Of a stretch of 64,000 bases of DNA, positions 46,087-54,764 are shown in pieces (positions within the stretch are counted from its first letter, which is position 1; each line of letters begins with the position of its first letter). The notes under the pieces are model-generated. The model saw only the letters and a program-made list of their open reading frames with translations. It was not told the DNA's origin and searched no databases. Made by a program: the position numbers and the translations under genes. Origin of the DNA: Duganella alba (GTDB lineage: Bacteria; Pseudomonadota; Gammaproteobacteria; Burkholderiales; Burkholderiaceae_D); contig NZ_WKJN01000002.1 of assembly GCF_009674495.1 (NCBI RefSeq), positions 62,001 through 126,000 of the forward strand. The letters are read 5' to 3'.

Positions 46087-48648
46087 TTATGGGGTAATGC
46101 GTAATTGATACACCGGAATCACCGTCACACTGCGCACGGTTGCCATCTGCGTCGCGCCGCCGAAATCGGGGCGTGCCTCTTTGGGCAGGTAGATGGGCGC
46201 GTCGGCGCGCAGCGGCAGCACGGATACGGTCAGCGGCTGGTCGAGCAACGCGGCTTGCTGGCGCAGGCCAAACTGCCATTGATAGCCGCTGTAGTACCAG
46301 TCGTCGAGCATGCGGGTGCCGGAATACAAACGGCCGATGTCGCCGACGAAATCGATTTGCAGCAGCGCGTCGTCCAGGCCTTTCAGCTGTTCGCGCGGGA
46401 CGTTGATCTGCCAAGCGCCGGCGGCCTTGAAGCTTTCCGGCAGCGGCTGGATCGCGGCCTTCGCCGTGCCGCCGATGACGATAGTCGCCGCCTCCTGCGC
46501 GCTGCGCGTTTGCGTGACGGTGGCTTTCACCTCATGCGCCGGCAACGTCGCTTCGAACACTTGGAAGATGCCCTCGTTGCCGGCCGCGCGCAGGGCGACG
46601 GTGGCGGCGGTTGCATCGCCCGCTGCGTAAGCGCCGGCGTTGGACGGCGCGGTAGCTGCCTTGGCGCCGGGCTTCGCTGCCCATGCGGCGCCGGTGGTGG
46701 TGGCTTTGGGCGCGCTGGACAGCGCAGGGTAGACGGCGAAGCGGAATTTGCTGTCGCCGACCGAGCGCAATTGCAGCGCATTGCCATCGGCGTAAGCCTG
46801 ATCGACGCTCAACAGCAGGCGACGCTGGCCGGCCAGCTGCACCACGCTCAGTTGCTGCGACTGTTCAGGCGTCAGCACGACAATGGTCAGCGGACGTTTG
46901 CCGTCGCGCTGCACGGTCACCGCTACATTGGCGCCCGGCTGCACGCCCGTGACCAGCGTGTGGCCGTCGACCGAAGTAGTCTGCGCACCGGCTGCGCTCA
47001 CGCGCGCGCCGGCGTCGAACGACAGCTCCACCGGCACGCCGGCGCTGGCGGCAAACACCGCCACCATGCCTGCCTTGCCCTGATCCAGCAGCGCCAAAGG
47101 CTGCGCGGTGGCGTAGTGCAGATTGGTGCCATCCAGATCCAGATTCAATGGCCAGATGAAGTAAGCGCCATCGGCGATGTCGACCGGCTTGCTCGGCAGC
47201 GTAATGCTTTGCGCCGGCAGTTTGACGGCAAACTGTGTCGCCTTCTGCGCCGCCATCGGATACTGGCGCACATGGTTGTTCACGAACAGGAAGCCGCGAT
47301 CGTCTTCGCTGCGCACGGCAAAGCGCGCGGTGTTCAGGTCATCCGGCTTGGCCGGCGACACCTCCGGTTTGCGCACGGTCATCGGCGCCAGTCGCGCGCC
47401 GAAGTCGTGGACGAACAAATGGAATGGACGCAGCTTCTCCAGCACCTTGCGCTGCTGGCCGTCCGGGCCGAGCGGCGCCTGGAAGTCGTAGCTGATCATG
47501 GTGGTGTCGTTGTAGCCGCCACTGAGCGTGCTTTCTTCCATGCCCGTGCCGCCGAGGCTCAGCGGATTGCGGCCGCCGTGGAACATGTAGTAGCCCATCA
47601 GGTTCACGCCGGAGCCCAGCTGCACCGGCAGCATGGAGGCGATATCGTCGGCCGACACCACGGTGCGGCGGCGATACATGAACGGCAGGCCGGCGCCATA
47701 TTCGGCGCCGAGGAATGGCGTGACTTCCTTGTCGGTTTCGGCGGTGCCCGGCGCGTGCGCGGCGGTTTGCGCACCCAGGTCGCCGCTGACGCGCGTGTCG
47801 AAGCGGAAGGCGTAGGTTTCTTTCGGCGGCAGCTCTTTGGTGCTCACGCCCCATGGCTCGTCGGGATAACCGCCGAACACCGGCGTCACTTCGCCGGTCG
47901 GGTAGATGGTGCCGTCCCAGCCGGTGACGGTGTAGTAGGGCACATCCATGCCCGCCTTCAGCGCCAGCTTTTTCAGCGCCGCGATGTGCGCCGCGCCCTT
48001 GCCATCGCCATCGATGTTGTATTCGTTTTCCAGCTGCACGCCGACGACGTGGCCGCCGTCTTTCCACAGCTGCCCTTTGATCTGCTGGCCGATCTGCGCG
48101 TACAGGCGCTCGACGTGGGCCATGTACTGCGGATCGTTGGCGCGGGTCGGCATGGCGTTGACCACCCAGTCCGGGAAGCCGCCGAAGCGCACTTCCGCAT
48201 GCGCCCACGGGCCGACGCGCACCACGACGTCCAGGCCGGCCTTGGCGGCCAGTTGCACGAAGCGTTTCAGGTCGCGGTTGCCGGACCAGTCGAATTTTCC
48301 TTCGACTTCCTCATGATGGTTCCACATCACGTAGCTGGCGACGATGTCGATGCCGGCAGCCTTCATCTTGCGCAGCTCCGCTTCCCATTGCGATGCGGGC
48401 GTGCGGCTGTAGTGGAATTCGCCCATCACCGGCAGCCATGGGGCGCCGTTGCGGGTCAGGTAGTGGGCGTTGGCGCCGAGCGTGTCGCCATTCGGCGCGG
48501 TCGCCGTGCCGAGGCGCAGCGCGGCGTTGAGCGGAGCGGGCGTCGGGGCGCTGGCGTCGATGGACAACGTGCCGGCGCCGGCAAAGCCGGTGGCCAGCAC
48601 GCTTGCCACCACCGCCGCGCAAGTGCGGAGGCGGGGCGCGATCACCAT
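46087..48648 (-). CDS. GH35 beta-galactosidase
   Basis: 853 residues with a signal peptide-like start ([25 protein letters not shown]), so probably periplasmic. The family core is [38 protein letters not shown]. The acid/base is Glu209 in VQLENEYN and the nucleophile is probably Glu316 in FLGAEYGAG. The C-terminal 450 residues are beta-rich modules, longer than in small GH35 enzymes. The ATG overlaps the dgoD stop by 7 bases, tying galactose release to galactonate breakdown. In-frame sequence above 48648 is dgoD antisense-frame noise and is not part of it. Confidence 0.87.
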   Translation of the reverse strand: MVIAPRLRTCAAVVASVLATGFAGAGTLSIDASAPTPAPLNAALRLGTATAPNGDTLGANAHYLTRNGAPWLPVMGEFHYSRTPASQWEAELRKMKAAGIDIVASYVMWNHHEEVEGKFDWSGNRDLKRFVQLAAKAGLDVVVRVGPWAHAEVRFGGFPDWVVNAMPTRANDPQYMAHVERLYAQIGQQIKGQLWKDGGHVVGVQLENEYNIDGDGKGAAHIAALKKLALKAGMDVPYYTVTGWDGTIYPTGEVTPVFGGYPDEPWGVSTKELPPKETYAFRFDTRVSGDLGAQTAAHAPGTAETDKEVTPFLGAEYGAGLPFMYRRRTVVSADDIASMLPVQLGSGVNLMGYYMFHGGRNPLSLGGTGMEESTLSGGYNDTTMISYDFQAPLGPDGQQRKVLEKLRPFHLFVHDFGARLAPMTVRKPEVSPAKPDDLNTARFAVRSEDDRGFLFVNNHVRQYPMAAQKATQFAVKLPAQSITLPSKPVDIADGAYFIWPLNLDLDGTNLHYATAQPLALLDQGKAGMVAVFAASAGVPVELSFDAGARVSAAGAQTTSVDGHTLVTGVQPGANVAVTVQRDGKRPLTIVVLTPEQSQQLSVVQLAGQRRLLLSVDQAYADGNALQLRSVGDSKFRFAVYPALSSAPKATTTGAAWAAKPGAKAATAPSNAGAYAAGDATAATVALRAAGNEGIFQVFEATLPAHEVKATVTQTRSAQEAATIVIGGTAKAAIQPLPESFKAAGAWQINVPREQLKGLDDALLQIDFVGDIGRLYSGTRMLDDWYYSGYQWQFGLRQQAALLDQPLTVSVLPLRADAPIYLPKEARPDFGGATQMATVRSVTVIPVYQLRITP

Positions 48649-49790
48649 TCGGCGACGCTGCCGTCTTCGTGGCGCCATACCGGGTTGCGCCAGTCCGGCG
48701 CATTTTTGCTGGCTTCGATGACGCGTTCTTCGTCCACCACCACGCCCAGGCCTGGCTTCGGCAGCGGGTTGCAGTAGCCGTCGACGATCTTGAAGTCTTC
48801 CTTGTTCACCACGTAGTCCAGCAGTTCGCCGCCCTTGTTGTAGTGGATGCCCATGCTTTGCTCCTGCAGCACCGCGTTGTACGACACGAAGTCCACCGTC
48901 AGGCAGGCCGCCAGCGCGACCGGGCCCAGAGGGCAGTGCGGCGCCAGCGTGATGTCGTAGGCTTCGGCCATCGACGCGATCTTCAGGCATTCGGTGATGC
49001 CGCCGGCGTGCGACAGATCCGGCTGCACGATCGACAGGCCGCCGGCCGCGAACACGTTCTTGAATTCGAAGCGCGAGTACATGCGCTCGCCGGCGGCCAG
49101 CGGGATGGAAGTCATCTCGGCCAGGCGCGGGTAGTATTCGGCCTGCTCGGCCAGCACCGGTTCTTCGACGAACAGAGGGCGGAACTGTTCCAGTTCGCGC
49201 AGCAGGGTCTTGGCCATCGGCGCGGCCACGCGGCCGTGGAAGTCCAGGCCGAATTCAATGGTGGTGCCGAAGGCTTCGCGGATTTCAGCCACGCGGTGCA
49301 CCGCTTCATCGACCTTGGCCGAGGTGTCCAGCATGCCGAGTTCCTCGGTGCCGTTCATCTTGAAGGTGTTGAAGCCGCCTTGTTGCAGCGTGCGGATTTG
49401 TTCGATGATGTCGGACGGACGGTCGCCGCCCACCCAGCTGTACATCTTCATGCGGTCGCGCACCAGGCCGCCCAGCAGTTCATATACCGGTTTGCCCAGC
49501 ACCTTGCCCTTGATGTCCCACAGCGCCTGGTCGATACCGGCGATCGCGCTCATCAGAATGGCGCCGCCGCGGTAGAAGCCGGCGCGGTACATGGTCTGCC
49601 ACAGGTCGTTGATGCGCGACGGGTCCTGGCCGATCAGGTACGGTTCCATTTCCTGGACCGCCGTCTCCACGGTGCGGGCGCGGCCTTCGATGACCGGTTC
49701 GCCCCAGCCGACGACGCCTTCATCGGTTTCGATTTTAAGCAGCATCCAGCGCGGTGGAACACGGTAGGTCGTCAGTTTGATGATTTTCAT
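48642..49790 (-). CDS. dgoD: D-galactonate dehydratase
   Basis: 382 residues, the same length as E. coli DgoD. An enolase-superfamily enzyme that turns D-galactonate into 2-keto-3-deoxy-galactonate. Asp183 and His185 (GLDFHGR), the metal ligands in VEEPV and AAGERMYS, and the base in APHCPLGP occupy the same places as in E. coli. First gene of the unit dgoD-GH35-araFGH on the minus strand. A 13-base inverted repeat lies 89-127 bases upstream. Confidence 0.95.
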   Translation of the reverse strand: MKIIKLTTYRVPPRWMLLKIETDEGVVGWGEPVIEGRARTVETAVQEMEPYLIGQDPSRINDLWQTMYRAGFYRGGAILMSAIAGIDQALWDIKGKVLGKPVYELLGGLVRDRMKMYSWVGGDRPSDIIEQIRTLQQGGFNTFKMNGTEELGMLDTSAKVDEAVHRVAEIREAFGTTIEFGLDFHGRVAAPMAKTLLRELEQFRPLFVEEPVLAEQAEYYPRLAEMTSIPLAAGERMYSRFEFKNVFAAGGLSIVQPDLSHAGGITECLKIASMAEAYDITLAPHCPLGPVALAACLTVDFVSYNAVLQEQSMGIHYNKGGELLDYVVNKEDFKIVDGYCNPLPKPGLGVVVDEERVIEASKNAPDWRNPVWRHEDGSVAEW

Positions 49791-49878
49791 AGGGTCAGGG
49801 TGTAGTTCGGGGAACAGCGTCCAGTCTAAGGCCGGTGCCTAGACTGGAAATATGATTAATTCGCAGGGAGCCATATCA

Positions 49879-49917
49879 ATATCGGATAGCTGACGAGGCG
49901 GCCGAGCTATCCGATAT
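49879..49917. promoter_or_regulatory. inverted repeat ATATCGGATAGCT-N13-AGCTATCCGATAT
   Basis: Perfect 13-base arms in the 214-base divergent region between dgoD and the degenerate SMP-30 gene. Each arm contains the dyad TATC-(G/C)-GATA, giving two sites 28 bases apart. No T-tract follows. A double operator for control of dgoD is likely; which regulator binds is unknown. Confidence 0.6.
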
Positions 49918-50004
49918 CGGCATGGCTGGCGGCGCTTTATTCATAGCTGAAGCAGGCGGCATTCCCGTAGACTTTCTCCACACCTGAACCGTTTCCGGAG
50001 CCGT

Positions 50005-50922
50005 ATGAATTCTGCCAGCACCACCGTCGCCTCCACGCCCGGCATCATGCTGATCCGGGTCGGGCAGGCCGGCTGCGCGCTGCGCTGGGATGCCATGCGG
50101 CAATGTTGGCGTTGGCCGGACCCGGTCGGCAGCCAGTTGTACGCATGGCCGGCGCCGCCCGCCATGCCGAGCGGCGTGCGCATGCTGGAGAGCGCCTGCG
50201 TGATGGCCTGCTGCAGCTCCGGCCGCGTGCTGCTGGGGCTGGGCAAGCGCCTCGGCATGGCCGACCTGCCGCAGCCCGGTCAGCCGATCCGCCCGCTGCA
50301 GGCCCAGGTGCTGATCACCATCGACGCCGCCGAGCCGCGCACCAGCATCAGCGACGGCTGTACCGACCGTGACGGCAATTTCGTGTTCGGCACCGCCAAC
50401 ACGGCGCAGGACCAGCGGCCGATCGGCAGTTTTTACCAATATTCGCAGCGCCACGGCCTGCGCCGGCTGGCCTTGCCGGCGGTGGTCAAGGCGGCCGCCA
50501 TCGCCTTCAGCCCGGACGGCCGCCGCATGTACTTTGCCGACGCCGCGCGCGGCGCGCTGATGCAATGCGACTACGACGCCGAACGGGCCAAGGTGGTCAA
50601 CGTGAAAACGTTTTCTACGCTGCTGGAGCCGGGCGCCGGCGCCGCCATCGTCGACAGCAAGGAAAACCTGTGGAGCGTGCAGGGCGGCGTGCTGGTGCAG
50701 TACGACAGCCACGGCCAGGTGCTGCGGCAGATCGCCCTGGCGCGCGAGGCGGTCGCCAGCGTGGCTTTCGGCGGCGCCGGCATGCGGCAGTTGCTGGTGC
50801 TGGGCGCGCAGGGCGGGCTGTACGGCTTGCCGCCGGATCTGGCCCAGGGCCTGGCGCGGGGCGTGCCGGACAGCTTGTTTATTGATAGCGGGAGCGCTTC
50901 CATACCTGTTTCGCGCACATGA
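50005..50922 (+). CDS. SMP-30-like propeller protein lacking the metal ligands
   Basis: 305 residues, alignable by eye to the lactonase at 31590. The Glu of GEGPLW is replaced (GCALRW), the Asn of CNGPTFS by Ala (KAAAIAFS) and the Asp of SPDGMTVD by Ala (GAGAAIVD). Such a protein should not bind the catalytic divalent metal and is probably not a lactonase. It may sense or bind a sugar acid. It is divergent from dgoD and 58 bases upstream of a LysR gene on the same strand. Confidence 0.65.
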   Translation: MNSASTTVASTPGIMLIRVGQAGCALRWDAMRQCWRWPDPVGSQLYAWPAPPAMPSGVRMLESACVMACCSSGRVLLGLGKRLGMADLPQPGQPIRPLQAQVLITIDAAEPRTSISDGCTDRDGNFVFGTANTAQDQRPIGSFYQYSQRHGLRRLALPAVVKAAAIAFSPDGRRMYFADAARGALMQCDYDAERAKVVNVKTFSTLLEPGAGAAIVDSKENLWSVQGGVLVQYDSHGQVLRQIALAREAVASVAFGGAGMRQLLVLGAQGGLYGLPPDLAQGLARGVPDSLFIDSGSASIPVSRT

Positions 50923-50980
50923 CGGTGATTGACGCTAGTCGAGCTCGCATTTATGATGGGCGATCAAACCTCTCACCCTT

Positions 50981-51949
50981 ATGACTGATTCCCGCTCGGA
51001 CCGCTTTGTTCGCTCCCACCTGAAAACCCGCCATCTGGTCTTGCTGGTCGAACTAGGCCGCCATGGCTCCATCGCGCACGCGGCGCAGGCCGCCAACCTG
51101 ACGCAACCGGGCGCGTCCAAGTTATTGGGCGAGCTGGAACATGCGTTGGGCGTGCAGTTGTTCGAGCGCCTGTCGCGCGGCGTGGCGCCGACCTGGTACG
51201 GCAAGGTGCTGATCCGGCGCGCCGGCGCGGCGTTGGCGGAGATGGACGCCGCGCACCAGGAAGTGATGGAACTGCTGTCCGGCCTGCGCGGCCGCGTGGG
51301 CCTGGGCACCGTGCTGGCGCCGGCCACCGGCCTGGTGCCGAAGGCGATCAACCTGCTCAAGTCGCGCCACGCGCGCGTGCACGTGGCGGTGACCATGTCG
51401 ACCAGCAAAGTGCTGGTGGAGCGTTTGCGCAGCGGCGAGCTGGATCTGGTGGTGGGCCGCATCCTCGACACCGAGGCGGCCGATGAACTGAATTTCGAAC
51501 CGCTGACCGACGAGCCGCATCTGCTGATCGCGCGCGCCAGCCACCCGCTGATCGACCGCACCGACCTGAAGCTGGAAGACCTGATGGAGCAGTGCTGGAT
51601 ACTGCCGCCGGCCGGCTCGATCCTGCGCGACCGCCTGACCGCGCTGTTCCTGTCGCATGGCCTGGAGCAGCCGGCGGAAACTGTCGAAACGCTGGACATG
51701 CCGGTCGTCGCCAGTCTGCTGCTCAACAACGACATGGTGGTTGCGCTTCCAGTGGAAGCGGTACAACCCTATATGGATGCTGGGCTGCTTAAAGCGCTGC
51801 CGTTCGATCTGGGCGTCAGCATGGACTCGTTCGGCATTGTGACGCGCAAGCGACACCAGCTCTCGCCTGGCGCCGACGCCATGCTGCTGGCGCTGCGCGA
51901 GGCCGCAGCCAGCATCTATCCTCACTATCGCGCGCCAGGCCACGGCTGA
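50981..51949 (+). CDS. LysR-family regulator (GbpR-like)
   Basis: 322 residues. N-terminal HTH (RHLVLLVELGRHGSIAHAAQAANLTQPGASKLLGELEHALGVQLFER, family pattern) and a type-2 periplasmic-binding-like effector domain. It resembles GbpR-type LysR proteins that control galactose/arabinose genes in other proteobacteria. Its position between the dgoD control region and the TonB receptor gene makes it the best candidate regulator of the galactoside genes. Confidence 0.82.
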   Translation: MTDSRSDRFVRSHLKTRHLVLLVELGRHGSIAHAAQAANLTQPGASKLLGELEHALGVQLFERLSRGVAPTWYGKVLIRRAGAALAEMDAAHQEVMELLSGLRGRVGLGTVLAPATGLVPKAINLLKSRHARVHVAVTMSTSKVLVERLRSGELDLVVGRILDTEAADELNFEPLTDEPHLLIARASHPLIDRTDLKLEDLMEQCWILPPAGSILRDRLTALFLSHGLEQPAETVETLDMPVVASLLLNNDMVVALPVEAVQPYMDAGLLKALPFDLGVSMDSFGIVTRKRHQLSPGADAMLLALREAAASIYPHYRAPGHG

Positions 51950-51981
51950 CTTTCAGCCTGATATACGAACTTGGTATGCCC

Positions 51982-52005
51982 CAAACCAAATAAGCTATTG
52001 GTTTG
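51982..52005. promoter_or_regulatory. inverted repeat CAAACCAA-N8-TTGGTTTG upstream of the TonB receptor
   Basis: Perfect 8-base arms 83 bases before the receptor ATG. A second TTGG...CCAA pair overlaps to the left (TTGGTATGCCCCAA from 51971). Operator-like; GntR-type regulators of hexuronate and galactonate genes use TTGGT/ACCAA half-sites, but no such regulator is in the window. Confidence 0.5.
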
Positions 52006-52087
52006 TAAATTCGTGTTTCGTTAGCATCCGGTTATCCGTCCACATCTTCATCAGAGACGGGACTAATACAAACACTGGAGATGCACA

Positions 52088-54685
52088 ATGAAACATAAAA
52101 AAATCAGCTGGCTGATCGCCACGCTCTTCACATCGCCGCTGCTCGTTCAAGAAGCATTTGCCCAGGATGCTGCTGCCGCAGGCGATATTCAACAAGTTAA
52201 CGTGACCGGTATCCGCGCCTCGGTGCGCAATGCGCTGGCGGCGAAGGAAGCCTCCAACAGCATCGTGGAAGTCGTATCGTCGGAAGATATCGGCAAGCTG
52301 CCGGATACCACCATCGCCGAATCGCTGGCGCGTCTGCCTGGCCTGTCGTCCGGCCTGGATCGCGGCAACGCTTCGCAGATCGTCGCGCGCGGCATGGGCC
52401 CGCGCTTCATCGGCGCCACGCTGAACGGCCGCGAACTGGCGTCGTCGGAGCCGAATCGCGCCGTGCGTTTCGAGCAGTTCCCGTCGGAGTCGATCAGCGG
52501 CGCGACCGTGTATAAAACGCAGAACGCCGAACTGGTGGAAGGCGGCATCGCCACCACCATCGACCTGCAAACGGTGTCACCGCTGAAGTACAACGGTCGC
52601 CAGCTGTCGCTGAAAGCCGATGCGTTGTACTACCCGCTGGCCAAGGATATTCCGGGCGGCGACACCACCGCGCCGCGTCTCGGCGGCATCTACGTCGACC
52701 AGTTCGCCAACAAAACCATCGGCGCCGCGATCGCGTTCAGCTACCAGGACCAGCCTTCGGTGCAGAAGAACGTGCGCCACTGGGGCTTCAACGAAACCAA
52801 TTCGGCCGACATCAACGGCGACGGCAAGATCGACAAGACGCCTTGGGGCTTCCAGGACGAAGCGCGCCGCGGCAAGGACAAGCGCACCAGCGTGCTGGGC
52901 AAGGTTGAATGGAAACCGAACAGCGATGTGCTGATCACCGCCGACACCTACTACGCATCGGCCAAGATCAACGAGCGCGGCCTGCAGCACTGGACCGGCG
53001 ACCTGGGTAACTGGGACGGCTACCAGAACAGCAACTACAGCAACCTGGATATCCGCAACGGCTACGTGGCCGGCGCCACGGTCAGCAACGTCAGCGTCAT
53101 CAACAACGACTTCTTCTACGTGCAGGACACCAGCGTGGCCGCCAGCGGCTTGAACGGCAAGTTCAACGCCGGCGACTGGAAGATCGACGCCGACCTGTCG
53201 ACCTCGCACGCGCTGCGCAGCAGCCAGTGGCGCGACATGCGCCAGTATTCCAAGAACGGCACCAACGTCACCTGGGACTTCACCGGCGACGAGAACCAGT
53301 CGTACAGCTTCGGCATGGACACCGGCAATCCGGCCAACTTCGGCGGCGCCACGCTGTACGTCGATACAGATGGCCACGTGAAGGACTTGCTGAACGCGGT
53401 GAGCCTGAACGCTTCGCGTCCGCTGGAGAACGGCATCATCAGCCGCCTGAAAGTCGGCGTGCGCGCCACCGACCGTGAGAAGAGCTATCGCCAGACCACC
53501 TGGTCGCTGACGCCGACCTCCGCGATTCCTGATTCGGCCTACGAGACGGTGAACGTGTCCGGCGATCCGGCCTTCATCCAGTTGAAGGACTTCTACGGCA
53601 CCGCATCGTCGGTGTTCGGCGCAAACGCCTTCGACCCGACCGGCCGCGTACAGACGCAGAACGATCTGCTGTCCGGCTGGAAGGTCAAGGAGCGCAGCAC
53701 CTCGGCCTTCGTGCAGGGTGACCTGGACGGCGAAGCCTTCGGCAAGACCTATCGCGGCAACGTCGGCGTGCGCGTGGTGCACACCAGGCAGACCGGCTAC
53801 GGCATGCAGTCGGTGGATGGCGCGGCTGCCACGCCGGTGGAAGACGGCACCTCGTACACCGAGATCCTGCCTAGCTTGAACCTGATCTTCAATATGGACG
53901 AAGCGCAGGAACGCCAGGTGCGTTTCAGCCTGGCCCGCGCCATGTCGCGCGCACCGCTGGACGAACTGCGCGCCTCGCGCAACCTGAGCGTGCCGGTTGA
54001 TTCGACCCAGCCGACCACCGGCAGCGCCGGTAATCCGACGCTGAAGCCGATGATGGCCAATCAGCTGGATCTGGCCTACCAGTGGTACTTCGCCAAAGGT
54101 TCGCTGCTGTCGGCTGGCGCGTTCTACAAGCAGGTGCAGCGCTATATCGCCATCACCTCGGATACCACGACCGTCAACGGCCGTCCTGCCACCTTGACCC
54201 GTTCGGTGAACGGCGAGGGCGGCAACATCCGCGGTCTGGAACTGGCGTACCAGCAGTCGTTCAGCTGGCTGCCGGCGCCGTTCGATGGCCTGGGCTTCTC
54301 GGGTAACTACGCTTACACCAAGAGCAGCATTCACGAAGAAACGCCGTCTGTGAATCCGTACCAGATCGAAGGCCTGATGAAGTCCAACGGCGGCATCACG
54401 CTGTGGTACGAGAAGGCCGGCTACGAAGCGCGCCTGTCGGCCAACTATCACAGCCCGTTCGTGCGTAACCCGACCTGGACCGCAGGCCAGTTGCTGATGA
54501 ACGAAGCCGAAACCTATGTGACGCTGAACTTCGCCAAGCAACTGACGCCTAACCTGCAACTGCGCTTCGGCATCGACAACGTGACCAATCAGAAGTCGGT
54601 CTACACCAGCGCGAACATCCCTGTTCAGCAAGAGGTGACCGAGTTTGGCCGCCGCTACAATCTTGGTCTGTCGTTCAAGCTGTAA
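52088..54685 (+). CDS. TonB-dependent outer-membrane receptor (galactoside uptake)
   Basis: 865 residues. Signal peptide MKHKKISWLIATLFTSPLLVQEAFA, a TonB-box-like stretch (IQQVNVTGIR), a plug domain (SSEDIGKLPDTTIAESLARLPG..IVARGMGP) and a 22-strand barrel ending LGLSFKL. This is the large carbohydrate type common in Caulobacter and Xanthomonas. Followed by a GH2 beta-galactosidase after a terminator, so it probably imports galactosyl oligosaccharides. The substrate is inferred from context. Confidence 0.88.
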   Translation: MKHKKISWLIATLFTSPLLVQEAFAQDAAAAGDIQQVNVTGIRASVRNALAAKEASNSIVEVVSSEDIGKLPDTTIAESLARLPGLSSGLDRGNASQIVARGMGPRFIGATLNGRELASSEPNRAVRFEQFPSESISGATVYKTQNAELVEGGIATTIDLQTVSPLKYNGRQLSLKADALYYPLAKDIPGGDTTAPRLGGIYVDQFANKTIGAAIAFSYQDQPSVQKNVRHWGFNETNSADINGDGKIDKTPWGFQDEARRGKDKRTSVLGKVEWKPNSDVLITADTYYASAKINERGLQHWTGDLGNWDGYQNSNYSNLDIRNGYVAGATVSNVSVINNDFFYVQDTSVAASGLNGKFNAGDWKIDADLSTSHALRSSQWRDMRQYSKNGTNVTWDFTGDENQSYSFGMDTGNPANFGGATLYVDTDGHVKDLLNAVSLNASRPLENGIISRLKVGVRATDREKSYRQTTWSLTPTSAIPDSAYETVNVSGDPAFIQLKDFYGTASSVFGANAFDPTGRVQTQNDLLSGWKVKERSTSAFVQGDLDGEAFGKTYRGNVGVRVVHTRQTGYGMQSVDGAAATPVEDGTSYTEILPSLNLIFNMDEAQERQVRFSLARAMSRAPLDELRASRNLSVPVDSTQPTTGSAGNPTLKPMMANQLDLAYQWYFAKGSLLSAGAFYKQVQRYIAITSDTTTVNGRPATLTRSVNGEGGNIRGLELAYQQSFSWLPAPFDGLGFSGNYAYTKSSIHEETPSVNPYQIEGLMKSNGGITLWYEKAGYEARLSANYHSPFVRNPTWTAGQLLMNEAETYVTLNFAKQLTPNLQLRFGIDNVTNQKSVYTSANIPVQQEVTEFGRRYNLGLSFKL

Positions 54686-54712
54686 GCACGTAACCTTTTT
54701 ATCGTGGTTTTA

Positions 54713-54748
54713 CGGAGCGGCGCGTGATGGCGTTGCTCCGTTTTTTTT
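54713..54748 (+). terminator. intrinsic terminator between TonB receptor and GH2 genes
   Basis: Stem CGGAGC (54713-54718) with GCTCCG (54735-54740), extended by an inner CGC/GCG pair, then eight Ts. The GH2 SD begins 5 bases after the T-tract. Confidence 0.85.
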
Positions 54749-54764
54749 ATCAGGGGAGACAGAT

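Noticed and set aside
46105..48777. 890-residue plus-strand frame opposite GH35
   Set aside because: Antisense shadow; GH35 catalytic motifs are on the minus strand.
48649..48990. N-terminal extension of GH35 in the long minus-strand frame
   Set aside because: This part lies inside dgoD in another frame; the ATG at 48648 gives a signal peptide and the usual overlap.
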